A DNA stretch of 64,000 nt from NCBI GenBank assembly GCA_963782965.1, contig CAWALV010000002.1, forward strand, positions 744,001 to 808,000. Reading direction: 5' to 3'. Origin of the DNA: CAWALV01 sp963782965. GTDB lineage: Bacteria > Actinomycetota > Actinomycetes > Acidothermales > Acidothermaceae. The translations under genes and the position numbers were made by a program. This document shows positions 25,541 through 36,687 of this stretch, piece by piece (position 1 is the stretch's first letter; every line of letters begins with the position of its first letter). The notes under the pieces were generated by a model. The model saw only the letters and a list, made by a program, of their open reading frames with translations, ran no database searches and was not told the DNA's origin.

Positions 25541-26452
25541 ATGAGCCCTCACGCCCCGGCGCCCAGTGAGCGCCCCGGTCGGCTGCGCGTCGGCATCGTC
25601 GGTGCCGGTCGCGTCGGCGCGGTGCTCGGCGCTGCGCTGCGGACTGCCGGTCACCAGGTCGTCGCCGTCTCGGCGGTGTCGCAGCCGTCGCTCGCTCGGG
25701 CGCAGGCGTTGCTGCCCGGCGTCCCTGTCCGTCGTCCCGACGAGATCGGTCCGGACGCCGACCTGCTGCTGCTCGCCGTTCCCGACGACGTCTTGTCCGG
25801 GCTGCTGGAGGGCCTCGTCAACGCCGGCGCGATACGTGGCGGGCAGTTCGTCGTGCACACGAGTGGGCGGTTCGGCGTAGGCGTGCTCGACGCGGCTACG
25901 GCGAGCGGCGCGCTGCCGCTGGCGTTGCATCCCGCGATGACGTTCACCGGAACTACGGTCGATCTCGACCGGCTCGGTGGTGTGTGCTTCGGCGTCACGG
26001 CACCGGCCGCGCTACGGGCCGTTGCTGAGACGCTGGTGCTCGAGATGGGCGGCGACCCGGTCTGGATCGAAGAGAGCGACCGAGTTCTCTACCATGCCGC
26101 GCTCGCCCACGGCGCCAACCATCTCGTGACGCTGGTCGCGTCGTCCATGCAACTCCTGGGGTCTATCGGGGTACCCGACCCGCAACGGATGCTCGGCCCG
26201 TTGCTCTCGGCCGCACTCGACAACGCGTTGCGGTTCGCCGACGCCGGGCTCACCGGCCCGGTCGCCCGCGGCGACGCCGAGACGCTGCGCGCTCACCTCG
26301 ACGCGCTGACCGCCGTCGCGCCGGAAATCGCGGCCGCCTACCTCGCGATGGCGCGGCTTACCGCCGATCGAGCGCTTGCCGCCGGATTGCTGTCGGCGGA
26401 AAGCGCGGCGAATCTGCTCGGTGTGCTCACCTCGGGCGAGGGCGGCCGATGA
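25541..26452 (+). CDS. Rossmann-fold DUF2520 protein
   Basis: 303 residues from ATG 25541; the frame is open to 25478. VGIVGAGRVGAVLGAAL is a dinucleotide-binding motif, LALHPAMTFTG and YHAALAHGANHLVTL are DUF2520 marks, and the C-terminal half is helical as in 6-phosphogluconate-dehydrogenase-type dimers. It overlaps panC by four bases. It has been proposed that such proteins supply a ketopantoate reductase-like function in pantothenate synthesis because of this linkage; that is inference, and no panE is seen nearby. Confidence 0.8.
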   Translation: MSPHAPAPSERPGRLRVGIVGAGRVGAVLGAALRTAGHQVVAVSAVSQPSLARAQALLPGVPVRRPDEIGPDADLLLLAVPDDVLSGLLEGLVNAGAIRGGQFVVHTSGRFGVGVLDAATASGALPLALHPAMTFTGTTVDLDRLGGVCFGVTAPAALRAVAETLVLEMGGDPVWIEESDRVLYHAALAHGANHLVTLVASSMQLLGSIGVPDPQRMLGPLLSAALDNALRFADAGLTGPVARGDAETLRAHLDALTAVAPEIAAAYLAMARLTADRALAAGLLSAESAANLLGVLTSGEGGR

Positions 26453-27303
26453 CGATCCCGGTCGCGCGCACGCTCGACGAACTCGACGCGCTCCGGCAGC
26501 AGTTGCCGGGGCAGGTCGTCGTGGTGCCGACGATGGGCGCCTTGCACGAGGGTCACCGCTCGCTCATCCGACTCGCGAAGGAAACCGCCGAAAGCGTGGT
26601 GGTGACCGTCTTCGTGAACCCGCTGCAGTTCGGACCCGCCGAAGACTTGGGCCGCTACCCGCGAACGCTCGACGCAGACGTCGCGATGTGCGAGGAGGAA
26701 GGCGTCTCGCTCGTGTTCGCGCCGGCGGTCGAGGTCATGTACCCGCGACCGCAGCTCGTGCAGGTCTGTGCCGGCCCGATGGCGGAGCGGTTCGAAGGCG
26801 CCGCGCGGCCGGGCCATTTCGACGGTGTGCTGACCGTCGTGGCCAAGCTCTTCCACGTGGTTCGCCCAGACGTCGCGGTGTTCGGTCAAAAAGACGCTCA
26901 ACAGCTGGCACTCGTGCGCCGCATGGTCGGTGATCTGGCGCTTCCGGTCCGAGTCGTCGCCGCGCCGGTTGTCCGCGACGCCGACGGGTTGGCCACGTCG
27001 AGTCGAAACCGCTATCTCGGACCGGTTGAGCGCGAGCGTGCGCTTGCCCTGTCCCGCGCACTCCACGCCGCCGCCCACGCCGCGGCCACCGGCGCCACGG
27101 CGGCCGGTGTCGTCGTCGCCGCCAGGGCCGTCTTCGCGGCGTCCGACGTCGTCCCCGATTACGTGGCGCTCGTCGACCCGGAGACGTTCGAGCCGCTGAC
27201 CGACGCCCGCGACGAAGCGCTGCTCGTCGTGGCGGCGAAGGTGGGGACGACGCGGCTGATCGACAACCTGATGCTTGCGTTCCCGCGTGAAGGAGGCGGC
27301 TGA
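26449..27303 (+). CDS. panC: Pantothenate synthetase
   Basis: 284 residues. PTMGALHEGHRSLI contains the HxGH nucleotide motif, FVNPLQFG and FGQKDAQQL bind pantoate and ATP, and SSRNRYLGPVER is the KMSKS-like loop. It joins pantoate and beta-alanine. ATG overlaps the DUF2520 stop; panD follows after one base. Confidence 0.95.
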   Translation: MTIPVARTLDELDALRQQLPGQVVVVPTMGALHEGHRSLIRLAKETAESVVVTVFVNPLQFGPAEDLGRYPRTLDADVAMCEEEGVSLVFAPAVEVMYPRPQLVQVCAGPMAERFEGAARPGHFDGVLTVVAKLFHVVRPDVAVFGQKDAQQLALVRRMVGDLALPVRVVAAPVVRDADGLATSSRNRYLGPVERERALALSRALHAAAHAAATGATAAGVVVAARAVFAASDVVPDYVALVDPETFEPLTDARDEALLVVAAKVGTTRLIDNLMLAFPREGGG

Positions 27304-27304
27304 C

Positions 27305-27727
27305 GTGCTGCGCACGATGCTGAAGTCGAAGATCCATCGGGCGACCGTGACCCGGGCCGACCTCCACTACGTCGGTTCGATCACCCTCGACCAGGACCTG
27401 ATGGACGCCGCCGACCTGCTGCCCGGTGAGCTCGTCGCGATCGCCGACATCGACAACGGCAACCGCTTGGAGACCTACGTCATCGCCGGCGAGCGGGGTT
27501 CGGGTGTGGTGGGCGTCAACGGGGCGGCCGCCCGGCTCGTGCACGAGGGCGATCTGGTCATCGTCATGTCCTACGCACAGGTCGACGACGCGGAGGCGCG
27601 CAGTCTCGAGCCGCGCGTCGTCTTCGTCGACACCGCCAACGCCATCATCGGCACCGGTGCCGACCCGGCCGACGCCCTGCCGCTCGGCGGATCGCACACC
27701 GGTCTCGTCGACGGGCGCGCCACGTGA
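27305..27727 (+). CDS. panD: Aspartate 1-decarboxylase
   Basis: 140 residues from GTG 27305, preceded by AAGGAGG at nine bases. The self-cleavage site is Gly-Ser in LHYVGSIT, which yields the pyruvoyl group. VGVNGAAARLVHEGD is the substrate region. It makes beta-alanine for PanC. The stop overlaps the nadB GTG; the adjacency is sensible because both enzymes draw on aspartate. Confidence 0.95.
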   Translation: MLRTMLKSKIHRATVTRADLHYVGSITLDQDLMDAADLLPGELVAIADIDNGNRLETYVIAGERGSGVVGVNGAAARLVHEGDLVIVMSYAQVDDAEARSLEPRVVFVDTANAIIGTGADPADALPLGGSHTGLVDGRAT

Positions 27728-29394
27728 CGGTCTCCGCACCGGTGCCCGGGGTGGACGCGCTCGGCGTCGTCCGCCGGCTCGCCGCGCCCGCACCGGGCTG
27801 GACGGCGCGTGCCGACGTCGTCGTCGTCGGGAGCGGCATCGCCGGCCTGACGACGGCGTTGCGCGCCCGCCGAGCCGGTCGGGTGCTGCTGGTGACGAAG
27901 ACCGAGCTCGACGCCGGTTCCACCCGCTGGGCGCAAGGCGGTATCGCGGCCGCACTCGGGCCGGGCGACAGTCCCGACCACCACCTGCGCGACACGCTCG
28001 TCGCCGGTGCCGGCCTGTGCGACGAGGAAGCCGTGTCGGTGCTCGTGCACGAGGGGCCTTCGCTGGTCCGCGAACTCGTCGCGCTCGGCACCAACTTCGA
28101 CCTCGACCACGCCGGCGGGCTCGCGCTAACCCGCGAGGGTGGTCACCTGCACGACCGCATCGCCCATGCCGGTGGCGACGCCACCGGCGCCGAGATCGAA
28201 CGCGCCCTCATCGCCGCCGTCCGGGCCACCGAGGGCATCGAGATCATCGAGCACGCGCTGGTGCTCGACCTGCTCAAGTCCGGCGACGGGCGGGCCTGCG
28301 GCGTGACGCTGCACGTGATCGGTGAGGGCCGGCGCGATGGCGTCGGTGCCGCGTTGGGCCGGGCCGTGGTGCTCGCCACCGGCGGCCTCGGGCAGGTCTT
28401 CGCGGCAACCACCAACCCGCCCGTCGCGACCGGCGACGGCGTCGCGCTCGCGCTGCGCGCCGGTGCGCAGGTCGTCGACCTGGAGTTCGTGCAGTTCCAT
28501 CCCACCGTGCTGTGGCTGGGTCCGGCAGCCGCGGGGCAACAACCGTTGATCTCGGAGGCTGTTCGGGGCGAAGGTGCCGTACTCCTCGACGTCCACGGTG
28601 AGCGGTTCATGCTCGGCCAGCACGCGCTCGCCGAACTGGCACCGCGTTACGTCGTGGCACAGGCGATCGTTCGGCAACTGCGCAAGACCGGCGCCGACCA
28701 CGTCTTGCTCGACGCCAGGGGAGTGGCCGACTTCGAGACCCGCTTCCCGAACATCACGGCGTCCTGCCGGTCCTACGGCATCGACCCGGTGACGACGCCG
28801 ATTCCCGTCGTCCCCGGCGCGCATCACGCGAGTGGCGGGGTGCGTACGGACCTGTTCGGGCGATCGAGTGTTCCCGGGCTCTACGCCTGCGGGGAGGTCG
28901 CGTGCACCGGCGTGCACGGCGCGAACCGGCTCGCGTCCAACAGCTTGCTCGAAGGTCTTGTCTTCGCAGCTCGCATCGGCGAGGACCTCGTGCGGTCGTT
29001 GCCGTCGCCGCGCGACCCGGTCGACGACGCAGTGCCGGCCGGTCTGTTCGAACCGCAGGTTGCCGTCGACGTGCGGCAGGCGATGACGGCAGGCGCGGGG
29101 GTGTTGCGTAACGCTGACGGGCTGGCCCGCGGTGCGGGCGAACTCGCCGCGCTGCAGCCGGGAGACGCACAGCCGTGCGTCGCCGCGTGGGAGGCGACCA
29201 ACCTGCACACGGTGGCGAGCGCGCTGGTCGTCGCTGCCCGGTTGCGTGAGGAGACCCGCGGGTGCCATTGGCGGGAAGACCACCCCGAGCCCTCGCAGCG
29301 GTGGCGTGGGCACCTCGTCACGACCTTGCTGGACGACGGCGTGCTGGCGGCCGAGTTCGTCGACGAACCCGTGACCCAGGTCGGGGTCTCGTGA
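27724..29394 (+). CDS. nadB: L-aspartate oxidase
   Basis: 556 residues. The FAD motif VVVGSGIAGLTTALRA, STRWAQGGIAAA, EFVQFHPT and GVHGANRLASNSLLEG are family signatures of the succinate-dehydrogenase flavoprotein fold. It oxidises aspartate to iminoaspartate. I see no nadA next to it in the window, although nadA-nadB-nadC is a common order, so quinolinate synthase must be encoded elsewhere. It overlaps panD and nadC by four bases each. Confidence 0.93.
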   Translation: MTVSAPVPGVDALGVVRRLAAPAPGWTARADVVVVGSGIAGLTTALRARRAGRVLLVTKTELDAGSTRWAQGGIAAALGPGDSPDHHLRDTLVAGAGLCDEEAVSVLVHEGPSLVRELVALGTNFDLDHAGGLALTREGGHLHDRIAHAGGDATGAEIERALIAAVRATEGIEIIEHALVLDLLKSGDGRACGVTLHVIGEGRRDGVGAALGRAVVLATGGLGQVFAATTNPPVATGDGVALALRAGAQVVDLEFVQFHPTVLWLGPAAAGQQPLISEAVRGEGAVLLDVHGERFMLGQHALAELAPRYVVAQAIVRQLRKTGADHVLLDARGVADFETRFPNITASCRSYGIDPVTTPIPVVPGAHHASGGVRTDLFGRSSVPGLYACGEVACTGVHGANRLASNSLLEGLVFAARIGEDLVRSLPSPRDPVDDAVPAGLFEPQVAVDVRQAMTAGAGVLRNADGLARGAGELAALQPGDAQPCVAAWEATNLHTVASALVVAARLREETRGCHWREDHPEPSQRWRGHLVTTLLDDGVLAAEFVDEPVTQVGVS

Positions 29395-30293
29395 AGAGCG
29401 CTGCGTCCGTTCGGCAACGACTCGTCGCGGCCGGGCTCGATCCCGACCAGATCGAGCGGCTGGTGCGGGCAGCACTGGCCGAAGACCTCGGCGGGGCTGA
29501 CGACGTCACGACTGTTGCCGTCGTCCCGGCGGATCAGGTCTCCACCGCAGACTTCGTCGCCCGGGCATCCGGCGTGGTGGCCGGGTTGCCTGTCGCGATC
29601 GCGGTGCTCGTTGCGGTGCTGGGTGATGACGCGCGAGTCGAGGAGCGCGTGAACGACGGGGAGCGGGTCGTGCCCGGCGCGGTTCTCATGTCGGTCACCG
29701 GGCGCAGCCGCGGGTTGCTGACGGCCGAACGCTCGGCGCTCAACCTGCTCTGCCATCTGTCGGGTGTGGCCACGCTGACCCGCCGTTGGGTCGACGCGGT
29801 AGCCGGCACCGGTGCGCGCATTCGCGACACGCGCAAGACCACGCCCGGGCTGCGTGCCCTCGAGAAGTACGCCGTGCGGTGCGGCGGCGGCGAGAACCAC
29901 CGGATGTCGCTCCACGACGCCGCGCTCATCAAGGACAACCACGTACTCGCGGCCGGCGGCGTCGCGGCCGCGTTCGACGCCGTCCGCACCCGCTTTCCGG
30001 AAGTGCCTGTCGAAGTCGAGTGCGACACGCTCGATCAGGTGAAGGAGGCGATCTCGGCCGGCGCCGATCTCGTGCTCCTCGACAACATGCCGGTCACTGC
30101 GATGCGGGCGGCCGTGCAGATCGCAGCCGGCACGCCGTGCCGGCTCGAAGCAAGCGGCGGCCTGTCGTTGGAGAACGCCCTCGCCGTTGCTCGGACGGGC
30201 GTCGACTATCTCGCGGTCGGTGCCTTGACCCACTCCGCACCGGTGCTGGACATCGGAGTCGACATGAGGAGACCGCATGCTGTTGACGATTGA
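29391..30293 (+). CDS. nadC: Nicotinate-nucleotide pyrophosphorylase
   Basis: 300 residues from GTG 29391 at the nadB stop. RDTRKTTPGLRALEKYAV, GGGENHRMSLHDAALIKDNH and EASGGLSLENALAVARTGVD are the quinolinate phosphoribosyltransferase signatures. It forms nicotinate mononucleotide from quinolinate and PRPP. Its last 17 bases overlap coaX. Confidence 0.94.
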   Translation: MKSAASVRQRLVAAGLDPDQIERLVRAALAEDLGGADDVTTVAVVPADQVSTADFVARASGVVAGLPVAIAVLVAVLGDDARVEERVNDGERVVPGAVLMSVTGRSRGLLTAERSALNLLCHLSGVATLTRRWVDAVAGTGARIRDTRKTTPGLRALEKYAVRCGGGENHRMSLHDAALIKDNHVLAAGGVAAAFDAVRTRFPEVPVEVECDTLDQVKEAISAGADLVLLDNMPVTAMRAAVQIAAGTPCRLEASGGLSLENALAVARTGVDYLAVGALTHSAPVLDIGVDMRRPHAVDD

Positions 30294-31050
30294 CGTCGGC
30301 AACACCCAGACCGTGCTGGGTCTCTTCGACGGTGACACGCTCACCGAGCATTGGCGGCTGACAACCGATCCGGGACGGTCCGCCGACGAGCTCGGGTTGC
30401 TCGTGAGCGGCCTGCTCGGCGCGTCGTGGCGGGAGCCCGACGGTCGAACGAAGGTCGACGGGATCGCTTGCTGCTCGACCGTTCCGTCGGCACTGCGGGA
30501 GATGCGCAGCATGTGCGAGCGGTGGTTCGGAGGCCTGCCGCTCGTCGTCGTCGAACCCGGCGTGCGTACTGGCGTGCCGGTGCTCTACGACAACCCCAAG
30601 GAGGTGGGTGCCGACCGCATCGTCAACACGCTGGCCGCGTACACCCTGCACGGCGGCCCGGCGATCGTGGTCGATTTCGGCACCTCCACCAACTTCGACG
30701 TCGTCTCGGCGCGAGGCGAGTTCCTCGGTGGCGTGCTGGCGCCGGGTATCGAAATCTCCGTCGACGCGCTCGCTTCGCGGGCCGCGCAGTTGATGAAGGT
30801 GCAACTCGTCCCGCCGCGAGCAGTCATCGGGAAGAACACCGTCGAGGCCCTGCAGTCGGGCATCATCTACGGCTTTGCGGCGCAGGTCGACGGCATCGTC
30901 GAACGCATCACCGAAACGCTCGGCGAGGCGACGGTCATCGCGACCGGCGGGCTGGCACCCGTCGTGTTGGAGGAGTGCCGTTCCATCGACGTCTACGAGC
31001 CGTGGCTGACCCTGATCGGGCTCCGGCTGGTCTTCGAGCGCAACGGATGA
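30277..31050 (+). CDS. coaX: Type III pantothenate kinase
   Basis: 257 residues. DVGNTQTVLGLFDGD (phosphate loop), DFGTSTNFDVV and GGVLAPGIEIS place it in the CoaX family of the ASKHA fold. It phosphorylates the pantothenate made by PanC, so the operon joins precursor supply to the first committed CoA step. The ATG is inside nadC, suggesting translational coupling. Confidence 0.93.
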   Translation: MLLTIDVGNTQTVLGLFDGDTLTEHWRLTTDPGRSADELGLLVSGLLGASWREPDGRTKVDGIACCSTVPSALREMRSMCERWFGGLPLVVVEPGVRTGVPVLYDNPKEVGADRIVNTLAAYTLHGGPAIVVDFGTSTNFDVVSARGEFLGGVLAPGIEISVDALASRAAQLMKVQLVPPRAVIGKNTVEALQSGIIYGFAAQVDGIVERITETLGEATVIATGGLAPVVLEECRSIDVYEPWLTLIGLRLVFERNG

Positions 31051-31101
31051 GGGACCTTCGCCCGAGCGACTCCGGGCGGCCGCCCGGTACCCTTGCCGCT
31101 C

Positions 31102-32598
31102 GTGAGTGACACACCGGTTGAGGCCTCCGACGACCTGCCCGAGCAGATGCGCGTGCGGCGCGAGAAGCTCGAGCGGATCCGCGCCGCGGGCATCGAGCCC
31201 TACCCGGTCGCGGTGGGGCGGACGGCGACGATCGCCGAGGTCCGCCGCGCCCATCCCGACCTCGCTCCGGACACGTTCACCGGTGAGCGGGCCGCGGTCG
31301 CCGGCCGCGTCGTGCTTTCGCGGCTCGGCGGCAAGCTGTGCTTCGCCACGGTTCGCGACGGTAGCGGTGAGCTCCAGGTGATGCTTTCGCTCGATCGGGT
31401 GGGTGAGCAGTCGCTCGCCAACTGGAAGGCGTTCGTCGACCTCGGCGACCAGGTCGCGGTCGAGGGCGAGATCATCACCTCGCGCAGCGGCGAGTTGTCG
31501 GTGCTCGCCGACTCCTGGTCGTTCGCCGCCAAAGCGCTGCGCCCGCTACCGGACAAACACAAAGGGCTCACCGACCCCGAGGCCCGGGTGCGCCAGCGTT
31601 ACGTCGACCTCATCGTCAACGACGACGCCCGCGCCATGGTGACGACACGCGCTGCCGTGCTGCGATCGGTGCGCGAAACGCTCGCCCGGCACGGTTATGT
31701 CGAGGTCGAGACGCCGACACTGCAGGTGGTGCACGGGGGCGCCGCCGCTCGTCCTTTCCGCACGCACCTCAATGCCTTCGACCTGCCGATGTACCTGCGG
31801 ATAGCACTCGAGCTGTACTTGAAGCGGCTCGTCGTCGGTGGCATCGAACGGGTCTATGAAATAGGCCGGATATTCCGGAACGAGGGCGTCGACTCCACCC
31901 ATAGTCCTGAGTTCACCATGCTCGAGGCCTATCAGGCATACGGCGACTACGACTCGATGGCGCAGCTCACCCACGACATCGTCCTCGACGCCGCCGTGGC
32001 CGTAGGGAACACGCTGGTGCCGGCCGGCCCGGACCGGCAGATCGACTTGGCCGCTCCCTGGCGCTCGATCACGTTGCACGCCGCCGTCTCGGAGGCGGTC
32101 GGTGAAGAAGTCACGATCGACACGCCGGCGCAGCGCCTGCACGCCCTCGCCGAGCGCGAGGGTGTCGCCGTCCAGCCGTCATGGGATGCCGGCCACGTCG
32201 TCCTCGAGCTGTTCGAAAAGCTCGTCGAACACACCTTGATCGAGCCGACCTTCGTTCGTGACTATCCGGCTTCGGTGCGGCCCCTCGCTCGCGCGCACCG
32301 CGACGACCCCCGCCTGGTCGAGGCGTGGGATCTCATCGTCAACGGGGTCGAGCTGGCGCCCGCATACTCCGAGCTGGTCGATCCGGTCGAGCAACGGAAG
32401 CGGCTCACCGAGCAGTCGCTGCTCGCTGCCGGCGGCGATCCCGAGGCGATGCAACTCGACGAGGACTTCCTTCGCGCCCTGGAGTTCGGCGCGCCGCCGA
32501 TGGGCGGCCTCGGGGTGGGCATCGACCGGCTGGTGATGTTGCTGTGCGGCGTCGGTATCCGCGAGACCATCCTGTTCCCGCTCGTGCGCCCGGAGTAG
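31102..32598 (+). CDS. lysS: Lysyl-tRNA synthetase (class II)
   Basis: 498 residues from GTG 31102; TTG 31093 is a possible earlier start. An OB-fold anticodon-binding domain (~50-165) precedes the catalytic core with motif 2 (FRNEGVDSTHSPEFTMLE) and motif 3 (GLGVGIDRLVMLL). It has no LysX-type membrane half. It lies 51 bases after coaX and is followed by an acetyltransferase gene at a 7-base gap. Confidence 0.95.
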   Translation: MSDTPVEASDDLPEQMRVRREKLERIRAAGIEPYPVAVGRTATIAEVRRAHPDLAPDTFTGERAAVAGRVVLSRLGGKLCFATVRDGSGELQVMLSLDRVGEQSLANWKAFVDLGDQVAVEGEIITSRSGELSVLADSWSFAAKALRPLPDKHKGLTDPEARVRQRYVDLIVNDDARAMVTTRAAVLRSVRETLARHGYVEVETPTLQVVHGGAAARPFRTHLNAFDLPMYLRIALELYLKRLVVGGIERVYEIGRIFRNEGVDSTHSPEFTMLEAYQAYGDYDSMAQLTHDIVLDAAVAVGNTLVPAGPDRQIDLAAPWRSITLHAAVSEAVGEEVTIDTPAQRLHALAEREGVAVQPSWDAGHVVLELFEKLVEHTLIEPTFVRDYPASVRPLARAHRDDPRLVEAWDLIVNGVELAPAYSELVDPVEQRKRLTEQSLLAAGGDPEAMQLDEDFLRALEFGAPPMGGLGVGIDRLVMLLCGVGIRETILFPLVRPE

Positions 32599-32605
32599 GA
32601 GCGCT

Positions 32606-33169
32606 GTGACCGGCGTCGGAGAAGACGGGGCCAACGACATCGAAGGGCCGAAGGTCGTGGTACGGCGTGCGCGCACCTCCGACGTCCGGGCGATCCGCCG
32701 GTTCATCGACCTTTACGCGCCGGGTCGGGTGTTGCTCAGCAAGCCGACCGTGACCCTGTACGAAGACGTGCAGGAGTTCTGGGTTGCGGAGAAGTCCGAC
32801 GCCGGCTCACTCAGCATCGTCGGCTGCGGCGCTTTGCACGTCATGTGGGAAGACCTCGCCGAGGTCCGTACCCTCGCGGTCGATCCGGCCGAGCGCGGCC
32901 ACGGCATCGGCCGTCTCATCCTGGAGCAGCTGCTGCGTGCTGCTCGCAGTCTCGGGGTCCGCCGGGTCTTTTGCCTGACGTTCGAGGTGGATTTCTTCGC
33001 CGCGCACGGCTTCGCCGAGATTGACGGCTCGCCGGTCGCGCCGGACGTCTTCGACGAACTTCTGCGCTCCTATGACGAGGGCGTGGCGGAGTTTTTGGAT
33101 CTCGAGCGTGTGAAACCGAACACACTAGGGAACACGCGGATGCTGCTTCATCTCGATCCGCCCGCGTAG
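32606..33169 (+). CDS. ArgA-like GNAT N-acetyltransferase
   Basis: 187 residues from GTG 32606 with GGAG five bases upstream. The acetyl-CoA loop reads LAVDPAERGHGIGRLI, and FCLTFEVDFFAAHGF matches the stand-alone amino-acid acetyltransferases that make N-acetylglutamate for arginine synthesis in actinobacteria (Rv2747-type). Assignment to glutamate is by resemblance. A 13-base repeat (33156-33168 and 33175-33187) duplicates its last codons just after the stop. Confidence 0.78.
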   Translation: MTGVGEDGANDIEGPKVVVRRARTSDVRAIRRFIDLYAPGRVLLSKPTVTLYEDVQEFWVAEKSDAGSLSIVGCGALHVMWEDLAEVRTLAVDPAERGHGIGRLILEQLLRAARSLGVRRVFCLTFEVDFFAAHGFAEIDGSPVAPDVFDELLRSYDEGVAEFLDLERVKPNTLGNTRMLLHLDPPA

Positions 33170-33306
33170 CTCACATCCGCCCGCGTAAGTCCTACGTCGC
33201 TTCGCACGGTGCGCGTGTTTTCGGACTGCGACATAGGGTCGGAGGCGGTTGATCCGAAACGGACCGGGAGCCGGGGAGTTTGCTCAACGGATGTTGTGTC
33301 TCCTAT

Positions 33307-33335
33307 TTGCACCCGCCCCGGTTATCAGGTAAGAC
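33307..33335 (+). promoter_or_regulatory. Candidate lsr2 promoter
   Basis: TTGCAC at 33307-33312, 17-base spacer, TAAGAC at 33330-33335, about 55 bases before the lsr2 start. The match to consensus is partial. Confidence 0.3.
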
Positions 33336-33389
33336 TTTCCCATCCCGGGGAATAGCGGCGAGCTTGCAGCACATGGAAAGGAAAGCCAC

Positions 33390-33743
33390 GTGGCGCGTCA
33401 AGAAGTGGTAACCCTGATCGACGACATCGACGGTAGCGCGGCTGACGAGACCGTACGGTTCTCGCTCAACAACGAGACGTACGAGATCGACCTGAGCAAG
33501 AGCAACGCGAAGAAGCTGCGGGATGCGCTGTCGGCGTACGTCAACGCGGGTCGCCGGGTGCGCGGTCGTGGCCGGCCGGCCGGCCGTCCCGCCGCCGCGC
33601 GGTCGCGCGGTCGCTCGTCGCGGTCGAGCGCAGGCGCCACCCCGGCGCAGATTCGCGCGTGGGCGCGTTCCAAGGGCATCAAGGTCAACGAGCGCGGCCG
33701 GATCTCCGCCGATGTCGTCGCGCGGTACGAGTCGTCGCACTGA
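33390..33743 (+). CDS. lsr2: Nucleoid-associated xenogeneic silencer Lsr2
   Basis: 117 residues. The N-terminal dimerisation domain begins MARQEVVTLIDDIDG; an Arg/Gly/Ser-rich linker with GRGRPAGRP follows; the C-terminal DNA-binding domain has IRAWARSKGIKVNERGRIS, where the Arg-Gly-Arg clip enters the minor groove of AT-rich DNA. It silences AT-rich foreign genes. An AAGGAAAG ribosome site precedes the GTG. Position between lysS and clpC is conserved. Confidence 0.95.
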   Translation: MARQEVVTLIDDIDGSAADETVRFSLNNETYEIDLSKSNAKKLRDALSAYVNAGRRVRGRGRPAGRPAAARSRGRSSRSSAGATPAQIRAWARSKGIKVNERGRISADVVARYESSH

Positions 33744-33771
33744 GGGCTACCTGAGAGGTTTCTTAACGGGT

Positions 33772-33789
33772 GTTCGCTGCGAGCGGAAC
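33772..33789 (+). promoter_or_regulatory. ClgR-like operator upstream of clpC
   Basis: GTTCGCTGCGAGCGGAAC, with CGCT and AGCG half-sites around three bases. It matches the CGC-Y-NNN-R-GCG core described for ClgR, the activator of clp genes in actinobacteria, apart from the central A. Position in front of clpC supports it. Confidence 0.5.
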
Positions 33790-33889
33790 GCCCGTCGTTA
33801 CCGGGTGGAACAGTGCCGGGCCGCGGGCGGTTGTATGGCTGTGACCGCCGCTGACCGCCGCTGACCTCCCCAGGCTCGGAAACCCGAGA

Positions 33890-33913
33890 AAGTTGGCGCG
33901 CTCTGCGCAACTT
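33890..33913. repeat. Inverted repeat in the clpC leader region
   Basis: AAGTT-G-GCGC then five bases then GCGC-AACTT: a 9-bp match interrupted by a single G. It could be an operator or a leader stem. Confidence 0.5.
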
Positions 33914-34618
33914 CGGTGCAAAAGTGGCGACAACCAAGGAGAGAGGCAGCGGGGCGGCGAGCTCCGGGCGGGTGACTCACCCGTTCGGCCGGCACTGTCG
34001 ACCCGTGCGGACCCAGGCTCCCCGGTTTCCCGGGGATAGCATGCGAGGAGCAGGCGCGCCGGTGTCCTAAGCCGCAGGACGTCGGGCTGAGCGACCGATC
34101 GCGCCATGAGGAGCGAGCTGACATGTTCGAGAGATTTACCGACCGAGCCCGCCGGGTGGTCGTGCTGGCCCAAGAAGAGGCCCGCATGCTCAACCACAAC
34201 TACATCGGCACCGAGCACATCCTGCTCGGGCTGATCCACGAGGGAGAGGGCGTCGCGGCCAAGGCTCTCGAGAGTCTGGGCATTTCGCTCGAAGGCGTTC
34301 GCCAGCAGGTCGAGGAGATCATCGGCCAGGGCCAGCAGGCGCCGTCCGGGCACATCCCCTTCACCCCGCGTGCCAAGAAGGTCCTCGAACTCAGCCTGCG
34401 CGAAGCGCTGCAACTGGGCCACAACTACATCGGCACCGAGCACATCCTGCTCGGCCTGATCCGCGAGGGCGAGGGCGTCGCCGCCCAGGTGCTGGTCAAG
34501 CTCGGCGCCGACCTCAACCGGGTCCGCCAGCAGGTGATCCAGCTGCTGTCGCGGGTACCAGGGCAAGCAGGAGGCGACCGCCGGAGGTCCCGCAGAGGGC
34601 ACCCAGTCGACGTCCCTC

Positions 34619-36682
<2,064 letters not shown>

Positions 36683-36687
36683 GGTAG

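Larger units (their letters stand above)
33744..34122 (+). other. 379-base lsr2-clpC intergenic region
   Basis: No gene seen. It holds a ClgR-like box (33772), a doubled TGACCGCCGC unit (about 33841-33863), a near-perfect inverted repeat (33890-33913) and a CCCC/GGGG hairpin near 34018-34033. The clpC ribosome site is GAGGAGCGAG before ATG 34123. Confidence 0.6.

Noticed and set aside
34549..34556. Programmed +1 frameshift in clpC
   Set aside because: No slippery run, no nearby stop and no known precedent in ClpC; an indel error is simpler.
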